A stretch of 64,000 nucleotides of DNA from Streptomyces kurssanovii. GTDB taxonomy: Bacteria; Actinomycetota; Actinomycetes; Streptomycetales; Streptomycetaceae. This document shows positions 35,251 through 43,887 of the stretch, piece by piece; position 1 is the stretch's first letter, and each line of letters begins with the position of its first letter. The position numbers were made by a program, and so were the translations under genes. Under the pieces are notes generated by a model. The model was not told the DNA's origin, searched no databases, and worked only from the letters and a program-made list of their open reading frames with translations. The stretch covers positions 355,379 through 419,378 of the forward strand of contig NZ_BMTN01000005.1 in NCBI RefSeq assembly GCF_014649695.1. Direction: 5' to 3'.

Positions 35251-36153
35251 CTCCTCGACCGGCCCGGCGGCAGCGCGCAGCGCCTCCACCGCCGCCCTGA
35301 TGGAGGGCCTGCGGTCGGCGTCGGTGCGCCACACCGCGTAGACGTGGCGGCGCATCCGCTGCCGCACGGGGACGAGCGCGACACCCTCGGGAACGGGCCC
35401 CCGGCCGAGGCGGGGCGCCACGCAGACGCCGAGGCCGGCGGCGATCAGGGCGAGCTGGGTGTGGTGTTCGCCCGCCCTGTGCCCGATCCGCGGTTCGAAG
35501 CCCTTGGAGCGCAGGGTGAACATCAGCCACTCGTGGCAGAACTCGCCCTCCGGCCAGGACACCCACTCGTCGTCGGCGAAGTCCTCCAGGTCGACCTCCG
35601 CGCGGTCCGCCAGGGGATGACTCGCGGGCATCGCGACATCAGGCACGTCGTCGAGCAGTTGCGCCTGCGCCAGGCCGCCGGGGACGGGAAGCCGTTTGTT
35701 GCTCCAGTCGAGCACCACGGCGAGGTCGAGGTCCCCGCGGATGACCGCCCTGACACCGGCCTCGGGCTCCAACTCCGTGGAGAGCACGCGCAGTTCCGGG
35801 TGGTCCCGGCGCAGGGTGGACACGGCGGCCGGGAAGAGTCCGCGGGCCGCGGTGGGGAACCCCCCGATCCTGACCTCGCCGACCGCCTGCCCTCGCCGCG
35901 CCTCGATGTCGGACTGGGCGAGCTCGACCTGGGAGAGGATGCGCGCGGCATGGTCGGCGAGGAGCCTGCCGGCGTCGGTGAGGCGCACGCCCCGCCCGTT
36001 CTTCGCCAGCAGCTGCTGCCCTACCTCCCGCTCCAGCTTCGCCATCTGCTGGGAGACGGCCGACGTGGTGACGTGCAGCCCGTCGGCGGCGGCACTGACG
36101 GAGCCGTGCCGGGCCAGGGCGTCCAGGGTGCGCAGTCTCTCCAGGTTCAACAT
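35239..36153 (-). CDS. LysR-family transcriptional regulator
   Basis: The 304-residue regulator has an N-terminal winged helix (LERLRTLDALARHGSVSAAA, then SAVSQQMAKLEREVG) and a periplasmic-binding-like effector domain (GEVRIGGFPTAARGLFPAAV). It is divergent from an EamA exporter gene 73 bp away, which is its likely target. TAGCAT followed by 7 nt and the ATG at 36153 indicates a leaderless transcript. A CGAGAA-A-TTCTCG palindrome covers its -35 region. The effector is unknown. Confidence 0.9.
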   Translation of the reverse strand: MLNLERLRTLDALARHGSVSAAADGLHVTTSAVSQQMAKLEREVGQQLLAKNGRGVRLTDAGRLLADHAARILSQVELAQSDIEARRGQAVGEVRIGGFPTAARGLFPAAVSTLRRDHPELRVLSTELEPEAGVRAVIRGDLDLAVVLDWSNKRLPVPGGLAQAQLLDDVPDVAMPASHPLADRAEVDLEDFADDEWVSWPEGEFCHEWLMFTLRSKGFEPRIGHRAGEHHTQLALIAAGLGVCVAPRLGRGPVPEGVALVPVRQRMRRHVYAVWRTDADRRPSIRAAVEALRAAAGPVEESER

Positions 36154-36160
36154 GTAAGCG

Positions 36161-36190
36161 ATGCTAAGCGAAGAGGTCGAGAAATTCTCG
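36161..36190. promoter_or_regulatory. LysR/EamA divergent promoter region
   Basis: It contains the lysR -10 box TAGCAT (minus strand, 36161-36166) and the 13-bp palindrome CGAGAA-A-TTCTCG (36178-36190). A TAAGCGA direct repeat (36156-36172 region) lies beside it. Confidence 0.5.
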
Positions 36191-36226
36191 CTTGTCCTAA
36201 GAGGTGGGACGCGCGATCGTGGGGCC

Positions 36227-37213
36227 ATGAGCAGCGCAACCACCGAGGCCGACGAGGCCCGCGCCCGTACCCTTCCCCCGGTCCCGCCGGGGACCGTCCC
36301 CGCCGGGACCACCTCCGCCGTTCGCCCGCCCCGAAGGGCCGTCGACTGGCGCATCCGCTTCGCGGTGCTCTCCGCGGTGTGGGGCTTCAGCTTCCTTCTC
36401 ATAAAGGTGGGTACGGGGGCGTACGCCCCCTTCCAGGTCACCTTCGGCCGCCTCTTCTTCGGCACGGCGGTGCTCGCGGTCGCGATGGCGGTCCGCCGTG
36501 ACCGGCTGCCGAGCGGCCTGCGCACCTGGGGTCACCTGACGGTCGCGGCCTTCCTGCTCAACGCGCTGCCGTTCTCACTCTTCGCGTATTCCGAGCTCAC
36601 GATCCCCTCGACGCTCGCCGGCATCTGCAACGCCACCTCGCCGCTGTGGGGCATGGCGCTCTCCCTCGTCGCACTGTCCGAGGACCGGCCGACCCGGCGC
36701 CGCGTCGCGGGTCTCGGCATCGGCTTCCTCGGCGTCCTCACCGTCCTCGGCGCGTGGCAGGGCTTCTCGGGGCTCGACTTCTCCGGCACGGCCATGGCAC
36801 TGCTCGCCTCGCTCAGCTATCCGATCGGCTGGATCTACGTACGCCGCACCCTGGCGGGCTCCAGCCACTCCCACCTCTCCCTGACGGGTGCCCAACTGGG
36901 TCTGGCGACCGTTCAACTCGCCCTCGTCACGCCGCTGTTCACCACGGTTCCGGACTCGTTCCCGCTCGTGCCCCTGCTCGCGGTGATCGCGCTCGGCGTC
37001 CTCGGCACGGGACTGGCGCTGCTCATCCAGTACGGGCTGGTGGCGGAGGTCGGGCCGACGACGGCGCAGATGGTCACGTACTTCATCCCGGTCATCGCCA
37101 CGGCGGCGGGCGTGGCACTGCTCGACGAGCACCTGGCCTGGAACACCCCGGTGGGCGCGTTGATCGTCCTGGTGGGTGCGGCGCTGACGCAGAGCCGGTC
37201 GAAGCGGCTCTGA
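36227..37213 (+). CDS. EamA-family (DMT) transporter
   Basis: The 328-residue membrane protein has about ten helices in two EamA repeats. The first starts FAVLSAVWGFSFLLIKVGTG and the second TAMALLASLSYPIGWIYVRR, ending with DEHLAWNTPVGALIVLVGA. DMT proteins export amino acids, sugars or other metabolites; the substrate is unknown. The N-terminal 40 residues are Pro/Thr-rich and cytoplasmic. It faces a LysR gene and ends before a hairpin shared with the convergent MocR gene. Confidence 0.88.
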   Translation: MSSATTEADEARARTLPPVPPGTVPAGTTSAVRPPRRAVDWRIRFAVLSAVWGFSFLLIKVGTGAYAPFQVTFGRLFFGTAVLAVAMAVRRDRLPSGLRTWGHLTVAAFLLNALPFSLFAYSELTIPSTLAGICNATSPLWGMALSLVALSEDRPTRRRVAGLGIGFLGVLTVLGAWQGFSGLDFSGTAMALLASLSYPIGWIYVRRTLAGSSHSHLSLTGAQLGLATVQLALVTPLFTTVPDSFPLVPLLAVIALGVLGTGLALLIQYGLVAEVGPTTAQMVTYFIPVIATAAGVALLDEHLAWNTPVGALIVLVGAALTQSRSKRL

Positions 37214-37328
37214 GCCCGCACTCCCGTCCGCCCCCGAAGCGACCTGAGCCCGCACGGGTCACCCCCCGAAACGGGCGTGAGTCCGCCCGGCGCCGACCGC
37301 CCCGGGCCTCGGACGGCCGGGCCCGCTG

Positions 37329-37375
37329 CCGGACGGTACGCGACACCGGGACCTCGGGCGTCGCGTACCGTCCGG
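37329..37375. terminator. Bidirectional hairpin terminator
   Basis: A 16-bp perfect stem (CCGGACGGTACGCGAC and its complement) with a 15-nt loop lies between the convergent EamA and MocR genes, only 1 bp from the MocR stop. Confidence 0.75.
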
Positions 37376-37376
37376 A

Positions 37377-38708
37377 TCAGCCGTAGCTGCGGGCGGGCAT
37401 CGGGCCGACCGCCGAGGCCACCGCGTCGGCGAGCGGCTCGATGTCGGCGGCCGTCAGGTCGGAGACGGTCAGACGGACGCCGGGCGGCGACGACATCCGG
37501 AACCGCGCCCCAGGGGCCACCGCCCACCCGGCGTGCAGAAGCCGCGCCACCGCTCCCGTCTCGTCCCGGACCGGCACCCATACGTTCATCCCGCTGCGGC
37601 CGCGGGCCTCGACGCCGCGCCTGGCCAGCGCGCCGATCAGAGCGTCGCGCCGTTCGCCGTAGGAGCGGGCCACGAGGGCGGGGTCGACGGCGCCGGACGC
37701 CCACAGGTGCGCGACCGTGTGCTGCAGCAGCCGGCTGACCCAGCCCGGCCCGAGGCCGAGCCGTCCCTGTACGCGGTCGATGGTGACGGTGTCCCCCGTG
37801 AGGACGGCGACCCGCAGATCGGGCCCGTAGGCCTTGGCCGCGGAACGCACGAACACCCAGCTGTCGGTCGGCCCCGCGAGGGGGTGCAGCGGCTGGTCCA
37901 CGATGGCGTGTCCGTGGTCGTCCTCGATGAGCAGGGTGCGTGGGAACCGTGCGAGCACGGCACGCAGTTCGTCCGCGCGCCCGCGGCTCAGGACCGCGCC
38001 CGTCGGGTTCTGCGCCCGGTCGGTGACGACGATCGCCCGGGCTCCCGCATCGAGCGCCCGCTCCACGTCCCCGGGCAGCGGCCCGTCGTCGTCGAGTGCG
38101 ACCGGCAGCGGCTTGAGGCCGAGCGCGGAGACGAGGTCGAGCAGACTTCCCCAGCCCGGGTCCTCCACGGCGACGGCGTCGCCGGGCCGCAGATGCGCGG
38201 CGAGGACCCGCTCGATGGCATCCAGCGATCCGGAGGTCGCGGCGAGCGGCCCTGCGGGGACCCCGTCGGCGTCCATCGAGGCGCGTGCGAGGCGCACGAA
38301 CTCGGGGTCCAGCGGCGCCCTTCCGTACAGTCCGGGTTCCTCCGCGTGCCGTCCGGCCGCGGCGGCGAGCGCCTCACGCAGCGGGGGCAGGAGCGTCAGG
38401 TCCGGGTTGCCCTCGCCGAGGTCGCGCACGCCGGGGGGTGCGTCGACCCGGATCGATCCGCGCACGGTACTGGCCGGGCGGGGGCGCACCCGGCTGCCCC
38501 GGCGGCCGGCGGTCTCGATCACCCCGCGCTCGCGCAGGGTCCGGTAGGCGGCCGCGACGGTGTTGGGGTTCACCCCCAGCTCCGTGGCCAACTCCCTCAT
38601 CGGAGGCAGCAGTCGGCCCGGTTCGAGCTCTCCGGAGCCCACTGCCCGCTCGATGCTCGCGGCAATCTCGGATGCACGCCGCCCAACGATCCGATACTCT
38701 CCTAGCAC
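37377..38708 (-). CDS. MocR/PdxR-type regulator (GntR domain fused to aminotransferase fold)
   Basis: The protein has about 443 residues. A GntR winged helix lies over the first 75 residues (LLPPMRELATELGVNPNTVA). A type-I aminotransferase domain follows, with the PLP Lys in RSAAKAYGPDLRVAV and the Asp contact in LIEDDHGHAI. MocR proteins sense PLP or amino compounds. It faces a PPOX-fold gene across a 12-bp palindrome, which is probably its target. The upstream ATG at 38717 lies inside the CATAAT -10 box; the GTG at 38708 lies 7 nt after that box, so a leaderless start there was chosen. Confidence 0.88.
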   Translation of the reverse strand: MLGEYRIVGRRASEIAASIERAVGSGELEPGRLLPPMRELATELGVNPNTVAAAYRTLRERGVIETAGRRGSRVRPRPASTVRGSIRVDAPPGVRDLGEGNPDLTLLPPLREALAAAAGRHAEEPGLYGRAPLDPEFVRLARASMDADGVPAGPLAATSGSLDAIERVLAAHLRPGDAVAVEDPGWGSLLDLVSALGLKPLPVALDDDGPLPGDVERALDAGARAIVVTDRAQNPTGAVLSRGRADELRAVLARFPRTLLIEDDHGHAIVDQPLHPLAGPTDSWVFVRSAAKAYGPDLRVAVLTGDTVTIDRVQGRLGLGPGWVSRLLQHTVAHLWASGAVDPALVARSYGERRDALIGALARRGVEARGRSGMNVWVPVRDETGAVARLLHAGWAVAPGARFRMSSPPGVRLTVSDLTAADIEPLADAVASAVGPMPARSYG

Positions 38709-38715
38709 AAAAAAC

Positions 38716-38731
38716 ATTATGCACTAGTGCA
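38716..38731. promoter_or_regulatory. MocR operator and divergent promoters
   Basis: The perfect palindrome TGCACTAGTGCA (38720-38731) abuts the start codon of the PPOX gene. It overlaps the minus-strand -10 box CATAAT (38716-38721) of the MocR gene. Confidence 0.6.
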
Positions 38732-39403
38732 ATGGAGAGCGCAATGCCGGAGACCGCGGAAGCCCCGTACGAGCCGACCGACCGGACGATTCCCACCCGC
38801 TCCCGGGAGCGGGCATCGTACGACCGCGCACTGGTGCACTCGATACTCGATACGGCGTACGTCTGCCACCTCGGGTTCGTACGCGAGGGAGCACCCGTCG
38901 TCCTGCCGACGCTGTACGCCCGCGTCGGCGAGCGGCTGTACGTCCACGGGTCGACCGGGTCCCGTCCCCTGCGGATGGCGGGCGAGACGGACCCCGGGCT
39001 GCCCGTGTGCCTGACGGTGACGCACGTCGACGGTCTCGTCCTTGCGCGCTCGGCCTTCCACCACTCGCTCAACTACCGCTCGGTGGTGGTGCACGGCACC
39101 GCCCGGCAGGTCACCGACCCGTCGGAGAAGCGCACCGCGCTGGACGCACTCGTGGAGCATGCCGTTCCCGGCCGGTCCACGGACTCCCGTCCGGCGAACG
39201 CCAAGGAACTGGCGGCGACGGCGGTACTCCGCCTCGATCTGGCGGAGGTGTCGGCCAAGACCCGCACGGGCGGCCCGAACGACGACCCGGCCGATCTGGG
39301 CCTCCCCTACTGGGCGGGCGTCGTCCCCGTCACCACCACCCGCGGCCTGCCGGACCCGTCGCCGGACCTCTCCCCCTCCACGCCGCTCCCCGCGTACCTC
39401 TGA
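38732..39403 (+). CDS. PPOX-fold flavin/nitroreductase-type protein, MocR target
   Basis: The 223-residue split-barrel protein starts its domain at YDRALVHSILDTAYVCHLGF, with VLPTLYARVGERLYVHGSTG and SLNYRSVVVHGTARQV typical of the pyridoxamine-phosphate-oxidase-related family. It probably binds FMN and may act in vitamin B6 or amine metabolism, given the divergent MocR gene; the reaction is not known. Two starts compete: ATG 38732, almost leaderless, and ATG 38744, with GGAGAG 4 nt upstream. It ends before a bidirectional terminator. Confidence 0.82.
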   Translation: MESAMPETAEAPYEPTDRTIPTRSRERASYDRALVHSILDTAYVCHLGFVREGAPVVLPTLYARVGERLYVHGSTGSRPLRMAGETDPGLPVCLTVTHVDGLVLARSAFHHSLNYRSVVVHGTARQVTDPSEKRTALDALVEHAVPGRSTDSRPANAKELAATAVLRLDLAEVSAKTRTGGPNDDPADLGLPYWAGVVPVTTTRGLPDPSPDLSPSTPLPAYL

Positions 39404-39422
39404 CGCGCCGCCGCGTCGGTCC

Positions 39423-39469
39423 GCGAGCGGCGGCCCCGCCGAACGGGGGTCGGCAGGGCCGCGGCTCGC
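39423..39469. terminator. Bidirectional hairpin terminator
   Basis: A 20-bp stem with two mismatches (starting GCGAGCGGCGGCC) and a 7-nt loop lies between the convergent PPOX and EamA genes. Confidence 0.75.
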
Positions 39470-39481
39470 GCCCCGAGGGCC

Positions 39482-40468
39482 TCACGCCGCAGCCGGCACC
39501 CGCCTCCGGACCGCGGCGCCACGCGCCTCCGCCGCCGCGAGACCGGCGACCGCCGTGAGCAGCAGCAGCGTCCCCGCCACCGTGGCCGGCGTCAGGCGCT
39601 CGCCGAGCAGGGTCACAGCCATGACCGCCGCGCTCACCGGCTCCAGCAGCATGATCACCGAGACGGTCGCCGCCCTGACCACGGCCGCGCCCGCGAAGTA
39701 GAGGGCGTAGGCGAGCGCCGTCGGCACGGCCGCGACATAGACCAGCAGCCCGAGGACCCTGGCCGCCTCCGCCGTGTGCGGCAGCAGCCCCTCGCCGATC
39801 GCCATCGGCAGCAGCCCCACGGACCCGATCGCGAACGCCCACGCCGTCGTGGACAGCGAGTCACCACCGCCGCCGTCCCGGCCGAGCCACCGCGTCAGCA
39901 GCGTGATCGCCGCGTATCCGGCGGCCGACAGCACTGCGAGCGCGACGCCCGACGGCTGCACCTCGGCGCCCTCGCCGCCGAGGACCAGGACGCCGAGCCC
40001 GGCCAGCGCTCCCGCGACGGCCAGGATCCCGCCGCGGCCGAGCCGCTCCCCCATGGTCAGTCGTGCCCCGACGGCGATGAGCACAGGGCCTGCGCCCAGC
40101 GTCACGACGGTGCCGACGGCGAGGCCGGTCGCCTCGACGGCCGCGAAGTAGGCGCTCTGGAAGACGGTGAGGCCGACTCCCGTGGCGAGAATGCGCAGCA
40201 CCCTCCGCCGGCGCGGTTCGGCGGGCGCGGTGGTTCCCCGGCGACGCCGGGCGCGCATCGCGAGAACGGGCAGCAGCAGCAGGAGCCCGCCGACGCACCG
40301 CCAGAACGACAGGGCGAGCGGCCCCAGATCGCTCACCGCGAAGACGAGTGAGGCGGCGGCGCCGGCGGTCCCCCAGGCGAACCCGGCGAAGACGAGACAG
40401 GTCAGACCGCGGCCCACGGACATGATGGCGGGCACGCCGGCAGCAGGAGTTGAAGAGGAATTCGACAC
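39482..40468 (-). CDS. EamA-family (DMT) transporter
   Basis: The 328-residue protein has ten predicted helices. It begins the first repeat with [20 protein letters not shown] and has [20 protein letters not shown] near the end, the usual pattern of metabolite exporters such as RhaT/YdcZ relatives. The GTG at 40468 has GGAG 8 nt upstream. Another EamA gene follows further upstream on the same strand, 161 bp away, but the two proteins are not close copies. The substrate is unknown. Confidence 0.87.
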   Translation of the reverse strand: MSNSSSTPAAGVPAIMSVGRGLTCLVFAGFAWGTAGAAASLVFAVSDLGPLALSFWRCVGGLLLLLPVLAMRARRRRGTTAPAEPRRRRVLRILATGVGLTVFQSAYFAAVEATGLAVGTVVTLGAGPVLIAVGARLTMGERLGRGGILAVAGALAGLGVLVLGGEGAEVQPSGVALAVLSAAGYAAITLLTRWLGRDGGGGDSLSTTAWAFAIGSVGLLPMAIGEGLLPHTAEAARVLGLLVYVAAVPTALAYALYFAGAAVVRAATVSVIMLLEPVSAAVMAVTLLGERLTPATVAGTLLLLTAVAGLAAAEARGAAVRRRVPAAA

Positions 40469-40629
40469 GTGACTTCTCCGTATGAGAACGGGACGGCTGA
40501 TCGCTCGGCTCAGTCACGCGGGCAGCACCGACCGCTCGGGGAAGACACCCCGAGCCAGGTCTCCTTGAGAACGTCCGCCCGCGCTAGGCGGCGGGCGGCG
40601 GAAGTACGGTCGAATGCATGATCGCCACC

Positions 40630-41640
40630 CTACGTCGCGCGGTGACCGGCGGACAACTCACCCGCGGCGGGCCCGTCGCCGGCCGCCGCGGGCAGGGCTT
40701 CCGGCCCACCTCCCGCCACCGGCCCGGACGGCGGCCGGGGAGCCTGGGACTGTGCGATGAACGCCCCGAACAGGACGACCGCGCCACCGAAGATCTGCGG
40801 CGCGGAAAGGTGCTCACGCAGCAGCACCCACGCCAGCACGGTCGCGATGACCGCCTCCAGGCACGCGACGACACCGGCCACCTGAGGCGAGAGCCGGCGC
40901 ACCGACACCACGCCGGTGACGTACGCGAGCACGGTGGCGATCAGCACGATCCACGCCAGCAGCATCGCGGCCGGGACGTCGGTTCTCCCCATGTCGGCGT
41001 TACCGGCGAGCAGCGACCAGTCCATGCTCCACGGCCGGGCCACGACCGTCAGCACCACGGCGCCGATGAGGAGGCCGTACGCGATCACGCCCAACGGGTC
41101 GGGGGCGTCCTCGCTGTCGCCGCCCTGGCCGGACAGGACGAAGTAGCCCACCTGACAGCAGGCGGCGCCGAGGGCCAGCAGCAGGCCGAGCACGTCGAAC
41201 CGCAGCCCCGCCCACACCTCGACGACACACGCGAGGCCCGCGACCGCCAGCACGACGCCCGCGGCGGCGGCCCTGGTCACCGGCCTGCGCTGGACGAAGC
41301 GGACCCAGCCGAGCACCAGCGCGGGGGCCAGGTACTCGATGAGCAGCGCGACGCCGACAGGGATGCGGGAGATGGCGGCGAAGTAGCACGCCTGTACGCC
41401 CGCCACGGCCAGCAGGCCGAAGCCGGCCAGCAGCGCGGGCCTGCGCCTCAGAAGTCCGCGGTGACGCCAGGCCAGCGGGAGCATCACGAGCGCGGCGCCC
41501 GCGACCCGTAGCCACACGACGTGGAGGGGGGCGAGCCCCGCTTCGATCAGCGGCTTGGCCGCGACACCCGATCCACCGAACGCGAACGCCGAGCCCAGGG
41601 CGAGTCCCAGGCCGGCGCTCCTTCCCTGAGACGCTTGCAT
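40630..41640 (-). CDS. EamA-family (DMT) transporter
   Basis: A protein of about 336 residues with ten helices: LGLALGSAFAFGGSGVAAKP opens repeat one, and MLLAWIVLIATVLAYVTGVV with CLEAVIATVLAWVLLREHLS close repeat two. A 40-residue Pro/Ala/Gly tail is cytoplasmic. It is probably an exporter. Neither the ATG at 41640 nor the GTG at 41646 has a clear ribosome-binding site; I used the ATG. This is the third DMT transporter in 6 kb. Confidence 0.87.
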   Translation of the reverse strand: MQASQGRSAGLGLALGSAFAFGGSGVAAKPLIEAGLAPLHVVWLRVAGAALVMLPLAWRHRGLLRRRPALLAGFGLLAVAGVQACYFAAISRIPVGVALLIEYLAPALVLGWVRFVQRRPVTRAAAAGVVLAVAGLACVVEVWAGLRFDVLGLLLALGAACCQVGYFVLSGQGGDSEDAPDPLGVIAYGLLIGAVVLTVVARPWSMDWSLLAGNADMGRTDVPAAMLLAWIVLIATVLAYVTGVVSVRRLSPQVAGVVACLEAVIATVLAWVLLREHLSAPQIFGGAVVLFGAFIAQSQAPRPPSGPVAGGGPEALPAAAGDGPAAGELSAGHRAT

Positions 41641-41722
41641 CGGCACATCATGTCAGCAGCCGTCAGCACCGTCACCCCTGTGACACATGTCGAGACGCTT
41701 CCTGGCACGCCCCCGGAGGCCA

Positions 41723-42355
41723 CTACGCGGCGGGCCCGGCGGACACCCGTTCCACGATCCGCGCCGCAAGCACCGACACGTCGACCCGGGCCCTGCGCAG
41801 CACTTCGGCGGCCCGGCAGTCGACGCGATCGGCGGCGATGCGCGCCAGCACGTCGATCCCCGCGGCCCGGGTGTCCCCGCGGAGCCTGGCCGTGGCCAGC
41901 GCGCCCACCAGGGTGGCCACGGCCGACGGCGACCAGCCCGGCAGGTCGGGCAGCGCGGCACCGGCCGGACGGCCGGGCGCCTGTGCCGTATCGGGCACCG
42001 CGGTGCCCGGCGACGGCAGCCGCGGCGCACCGCCCTCCCGCACGACCGGCAGCGCGCCCGAGTCCTCGACGGAGCCCCGCCAGGCGAGCCCGTAGCCGAT
42101 GCTGCGCTGGATGAGGTAGCCGAGCACCCGCGCCAGTTGCGCGGGCGCCCCGAACACCGCCCGGACCTCGGGGTCCCGTTCCATCAGGGAGTGGAGGAGA
42201 TGGGCGGTGTCGATCTGCCTGTCGCCGTCGCGCAGCACCCTCCTGCGGGCGCCTGCGACCACCGATGCCAACTCCACGGTGAGCGCGGCTTCGAGATCGG
42301 TACGGACGGGGGCGGCAGGATGCTGCCGGGGCAGCCACGGGGCAGGACTTCGCAC
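41723..42355 (-). CDS. Stand-alone Clp N-domain protein
   Basis: The 210-residue protein has an N-terminal segment (ELASVVAGARRRVLRDGDRQ, then IDTAHLLHSLMERDPEVRAV) matching the Clp N repeat that lets ClpC/ClpA recognise substrates and adaptors. A second, weaker repeat near the C-terminus reads GIDVLARIAADRVDCRAAEV. No ATPase domain is present, so it may be an adaptor or anti-adaptor for ClpC or a substrate-binding mimic. The GTG at 42355 has GAGGTGG upstream. It is not linked to a clp gene. Confidence 0.75.
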   Translation of the reverse strand: MRSPAPWLPRQHPAAPVRTDLEAALTVELASVVAGARRRVLRDGDRQIDTAHLLHSLMERDPEVRAVFGAPAQLARVLGYLIQRSIGYGLAWRGSVEDSGALPVVREGGAPRLPSPGTAVPDTAQAPGRPAGAALPDLPGWSPSAVATLVGALATARLRGDTRAAGIDVLARIAADRVDCRAAEVLRRARVDVSVLAARIVERVSAGPAA

Positions 42356-42528
42356 GCTCCCACCTCATCAGGCATCCGCTGCCCCGGCGTCCACGCGGGG
42401 AAGCATTCGCGCATCCCACCGGAGTCGGGCACACCCGGGCGATTCCTCCTCCTTGCGGATGAGAAGGCGCCGCCTTCCCCTGACGCATCACCTGCGGCCT
42501 GCCGGTAACGACCGCCCCGAACGCCCAA

Positions 42529-42543
42529 CTGACAGGTCGTCAG
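42529..42543. promoter_or_regulatory. CTGAC-N5-GTCAG palindrome ahead of the SRPBCC gene
   Basis: CTGAC-AGGTC-GTCAG is followed by TATTGAAT, closely matching the site at 34726-34740 in both arms and the flank. It is a likely TetR-type operator over a promoter. Confidence 0.5.
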
Positions 42544-42609
42544 TATTGAATGTTCCCGCACGCACGGCTACGGTCCGCGCACCGGAACCCGACACGAAGG
42601 GGTGGTCGC

Positions 42610-43038
42610 ATGGCCGAAGTCAGTGCCGAGGCGCGCATCGAGGCACCGGCCGCGAAGGTCTGGGCCCAGCTCACCGACTTCGCTTCGTACGGCCGCTGGA
42701 ACGCCACCCACACCAGCTTTCCCAAGGGCGGCCCCCAACCGCTGGAGACAGGCGCCACCTTCGCGGAGAACATGAAGCTGATGGGCTTCCCCGCCGAAGT
42801 GACCTGGACGGTGGAGGAGTTGGAGGCCGAGCGGGTGCTCGCCATCAGGGGCAAAGGACCGATGTCCGTCGTCGTGGGCACCCGCTACTCGCTCACCCCG
42901 GCCGGCGGCGCCACAGACGTGCGCATCGACGGTGAGTTCACCGGTGCGGCCGTCTCGCTCATGGCCGGCAAGCTGAAGGACTCGGCGACCGCGGCGCTCA
43001 ACGAGTCGCTCCGCAAGCTGGGGGGACTGGTCGTCTGA
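42610..43038 (+). CDS. SRPBCC (START-like) protein
   Basis: The 142-residue polyketide-cyclase/START-fold protein begins VSAEARIEAPAAKVWAQLTD and has FASYGRWNATHTSF and the long C-terminal helix MAGKLKDSATAALNESLRKL. Such proteins bind hydrophobic ligands in a deep cavity; some are enzymes. The ATG at 42610 has AAGGGG upstream. The upstream 15-bp palindrome suggests repression by an unlinked TetR protein. A strong bidirectional hairpin follows. Confidence 0.85.
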   Translation: MAEVSAEARIEAPAAKVWAQLTDFASYGRWNATHTSFPKGGPQPLETGATFAENMKLMGFPAEVTWTVEELEAERVLAIRGKGPMSVVVGTRYSLTPAGGATDVRIDGEFTGAAVSLMAGKLKDSATAALNESLRKLGGLVV

Positions 43039-43105
43039 CCCCGCACGCCGGGCGGGCAGGTCGCCCGGGCAGCCGCCACGGACGGAGCATCGGCCGCGGG
43101 GACGA

Positions 43106-43139
43106 GTGAAGGGCCCCGCGCCGACGCGGGGCCCTTCAC
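43106..43139. terminator. Bidirectional hairpin terminator
   Basis: A 15-bp perfect stem (GTGAAGGGCCCCGCG) with a CCGA loop lies between the convergent SRPBCC and PadR genes. Confidence 0.8.
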
Positions 43140-43146
43140 GCCTGAC

Positions 43147-43749
43147 TCAGTGCTCGTCGGCCAGGATCAGGTAGAGCTTCTTGCGGGCCTCGTTGATCAC
43201 GGCGACGGCCTTCTGCCGCTGCTCGGCGTTGCCCGACTTCCAGACCTGGCCGAACGCCTCCATCAGGCCGAAGCCGGCCTGCCGGATCTCGTTGACCGTG
43301 TCCCAGTCGACACCGCGACCGGCCTCCTCCCAGGGAGCCTCCGGCCCCGATTCGGCCTCGGCACGCCCGGTGTCGGTCAGCGTGAACAGCTTCTTGCCGC
43401 CGTCGCTCTGGCTGACGATCAGACCCTCGTCCTCCAGCATCTGAAGGGTCGGATAGACGGACCCGGGGCTGGGCTTCCACGCCCCGCCGCTGCGCTCGTC
43501 GATCTCCTGGATCATCTCGTAGCCGTGCATCGGGCGGATCTTCAGCAGCGCCAGGATCGAGGCACGGACATCACCGCGCCGCGCCCTGCCCCGGCCGCCG
43601 CCACGCCCGCGTCCGCCGCCGAAAGGCCCGCCGAACGGCGGCCCCCAGGGCCCGAACGCCGCACGCCGGCCCTCGGACTCACCCCAACCGTGATGGCCGG
43701 GCCCGCAGTGTCCGCGGCCGCCTTCCGGCCCGTTTCCATGTGAACGCAT
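43147..43749 (-). CDS. PadR-family transcriptional regulator
   Basis: The 200-residue regulator has a Gly/Arg/Pro-rich N-terminus of about 60 residues. The PadR winged helix follows (RASILALLKIRPMHGYEMIQ, SGGAWKPSPGSVYPTLQMLE), then a helical dimerisation end. The His/Gly-rich start (GHCGPGHHGWGE) could bind metal. The ATG at 43749 has AAGGAG 8 nt upstream; the frame is open further but lacks a better start. A CGATATATCG palindrome 41 bp upstream suggests autoregulation. The nearest divergent gene is a PhzF-family enzyme. Confidence 0.85.
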   Translation of the reverse strand: MRSHGNGPEGGRGHCGPGHHGWGESEGRRAAFGPWGPPFGGPFGGGRGRGGGRGRARRGDVRASILALLKIRPMHGYEMIQEIDERSGGAWKPSPGSVYPTLQMLEDEGLIVSQSDGGKKLFTLTDTGRAEAESGPEAPWEEAGRGVDWDTVNEIRQAGFGLMEAFGQVWKSGNAEQRQKAVAVINEARKKLYLILADEH

Positions 43750-43790
43750 CGCTACGCTCCTTCCATCGTTGATCAGTCGCGATGCTTCAA

Positions 43791-43800
43791 CGATATATCG
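43791..43800. promoter_or_regulatory. AT-rich palindrome in the PadR promoter
   Basis: CGATATATCG is a perfect 10-bp palindrome in an otherwise GC-rich region, between padR and phzF-like genes. It is a candidate PadR site. Confidence 0.4.
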
Positions 43801-43887
43801 GAAACAAAGGAACGACAAGGCTTCACCGGGCCGCCGACCGCGAATTGGCCTTGGCCTGCCCGTTCATCGGAGCTCTACGGTCGCCCC

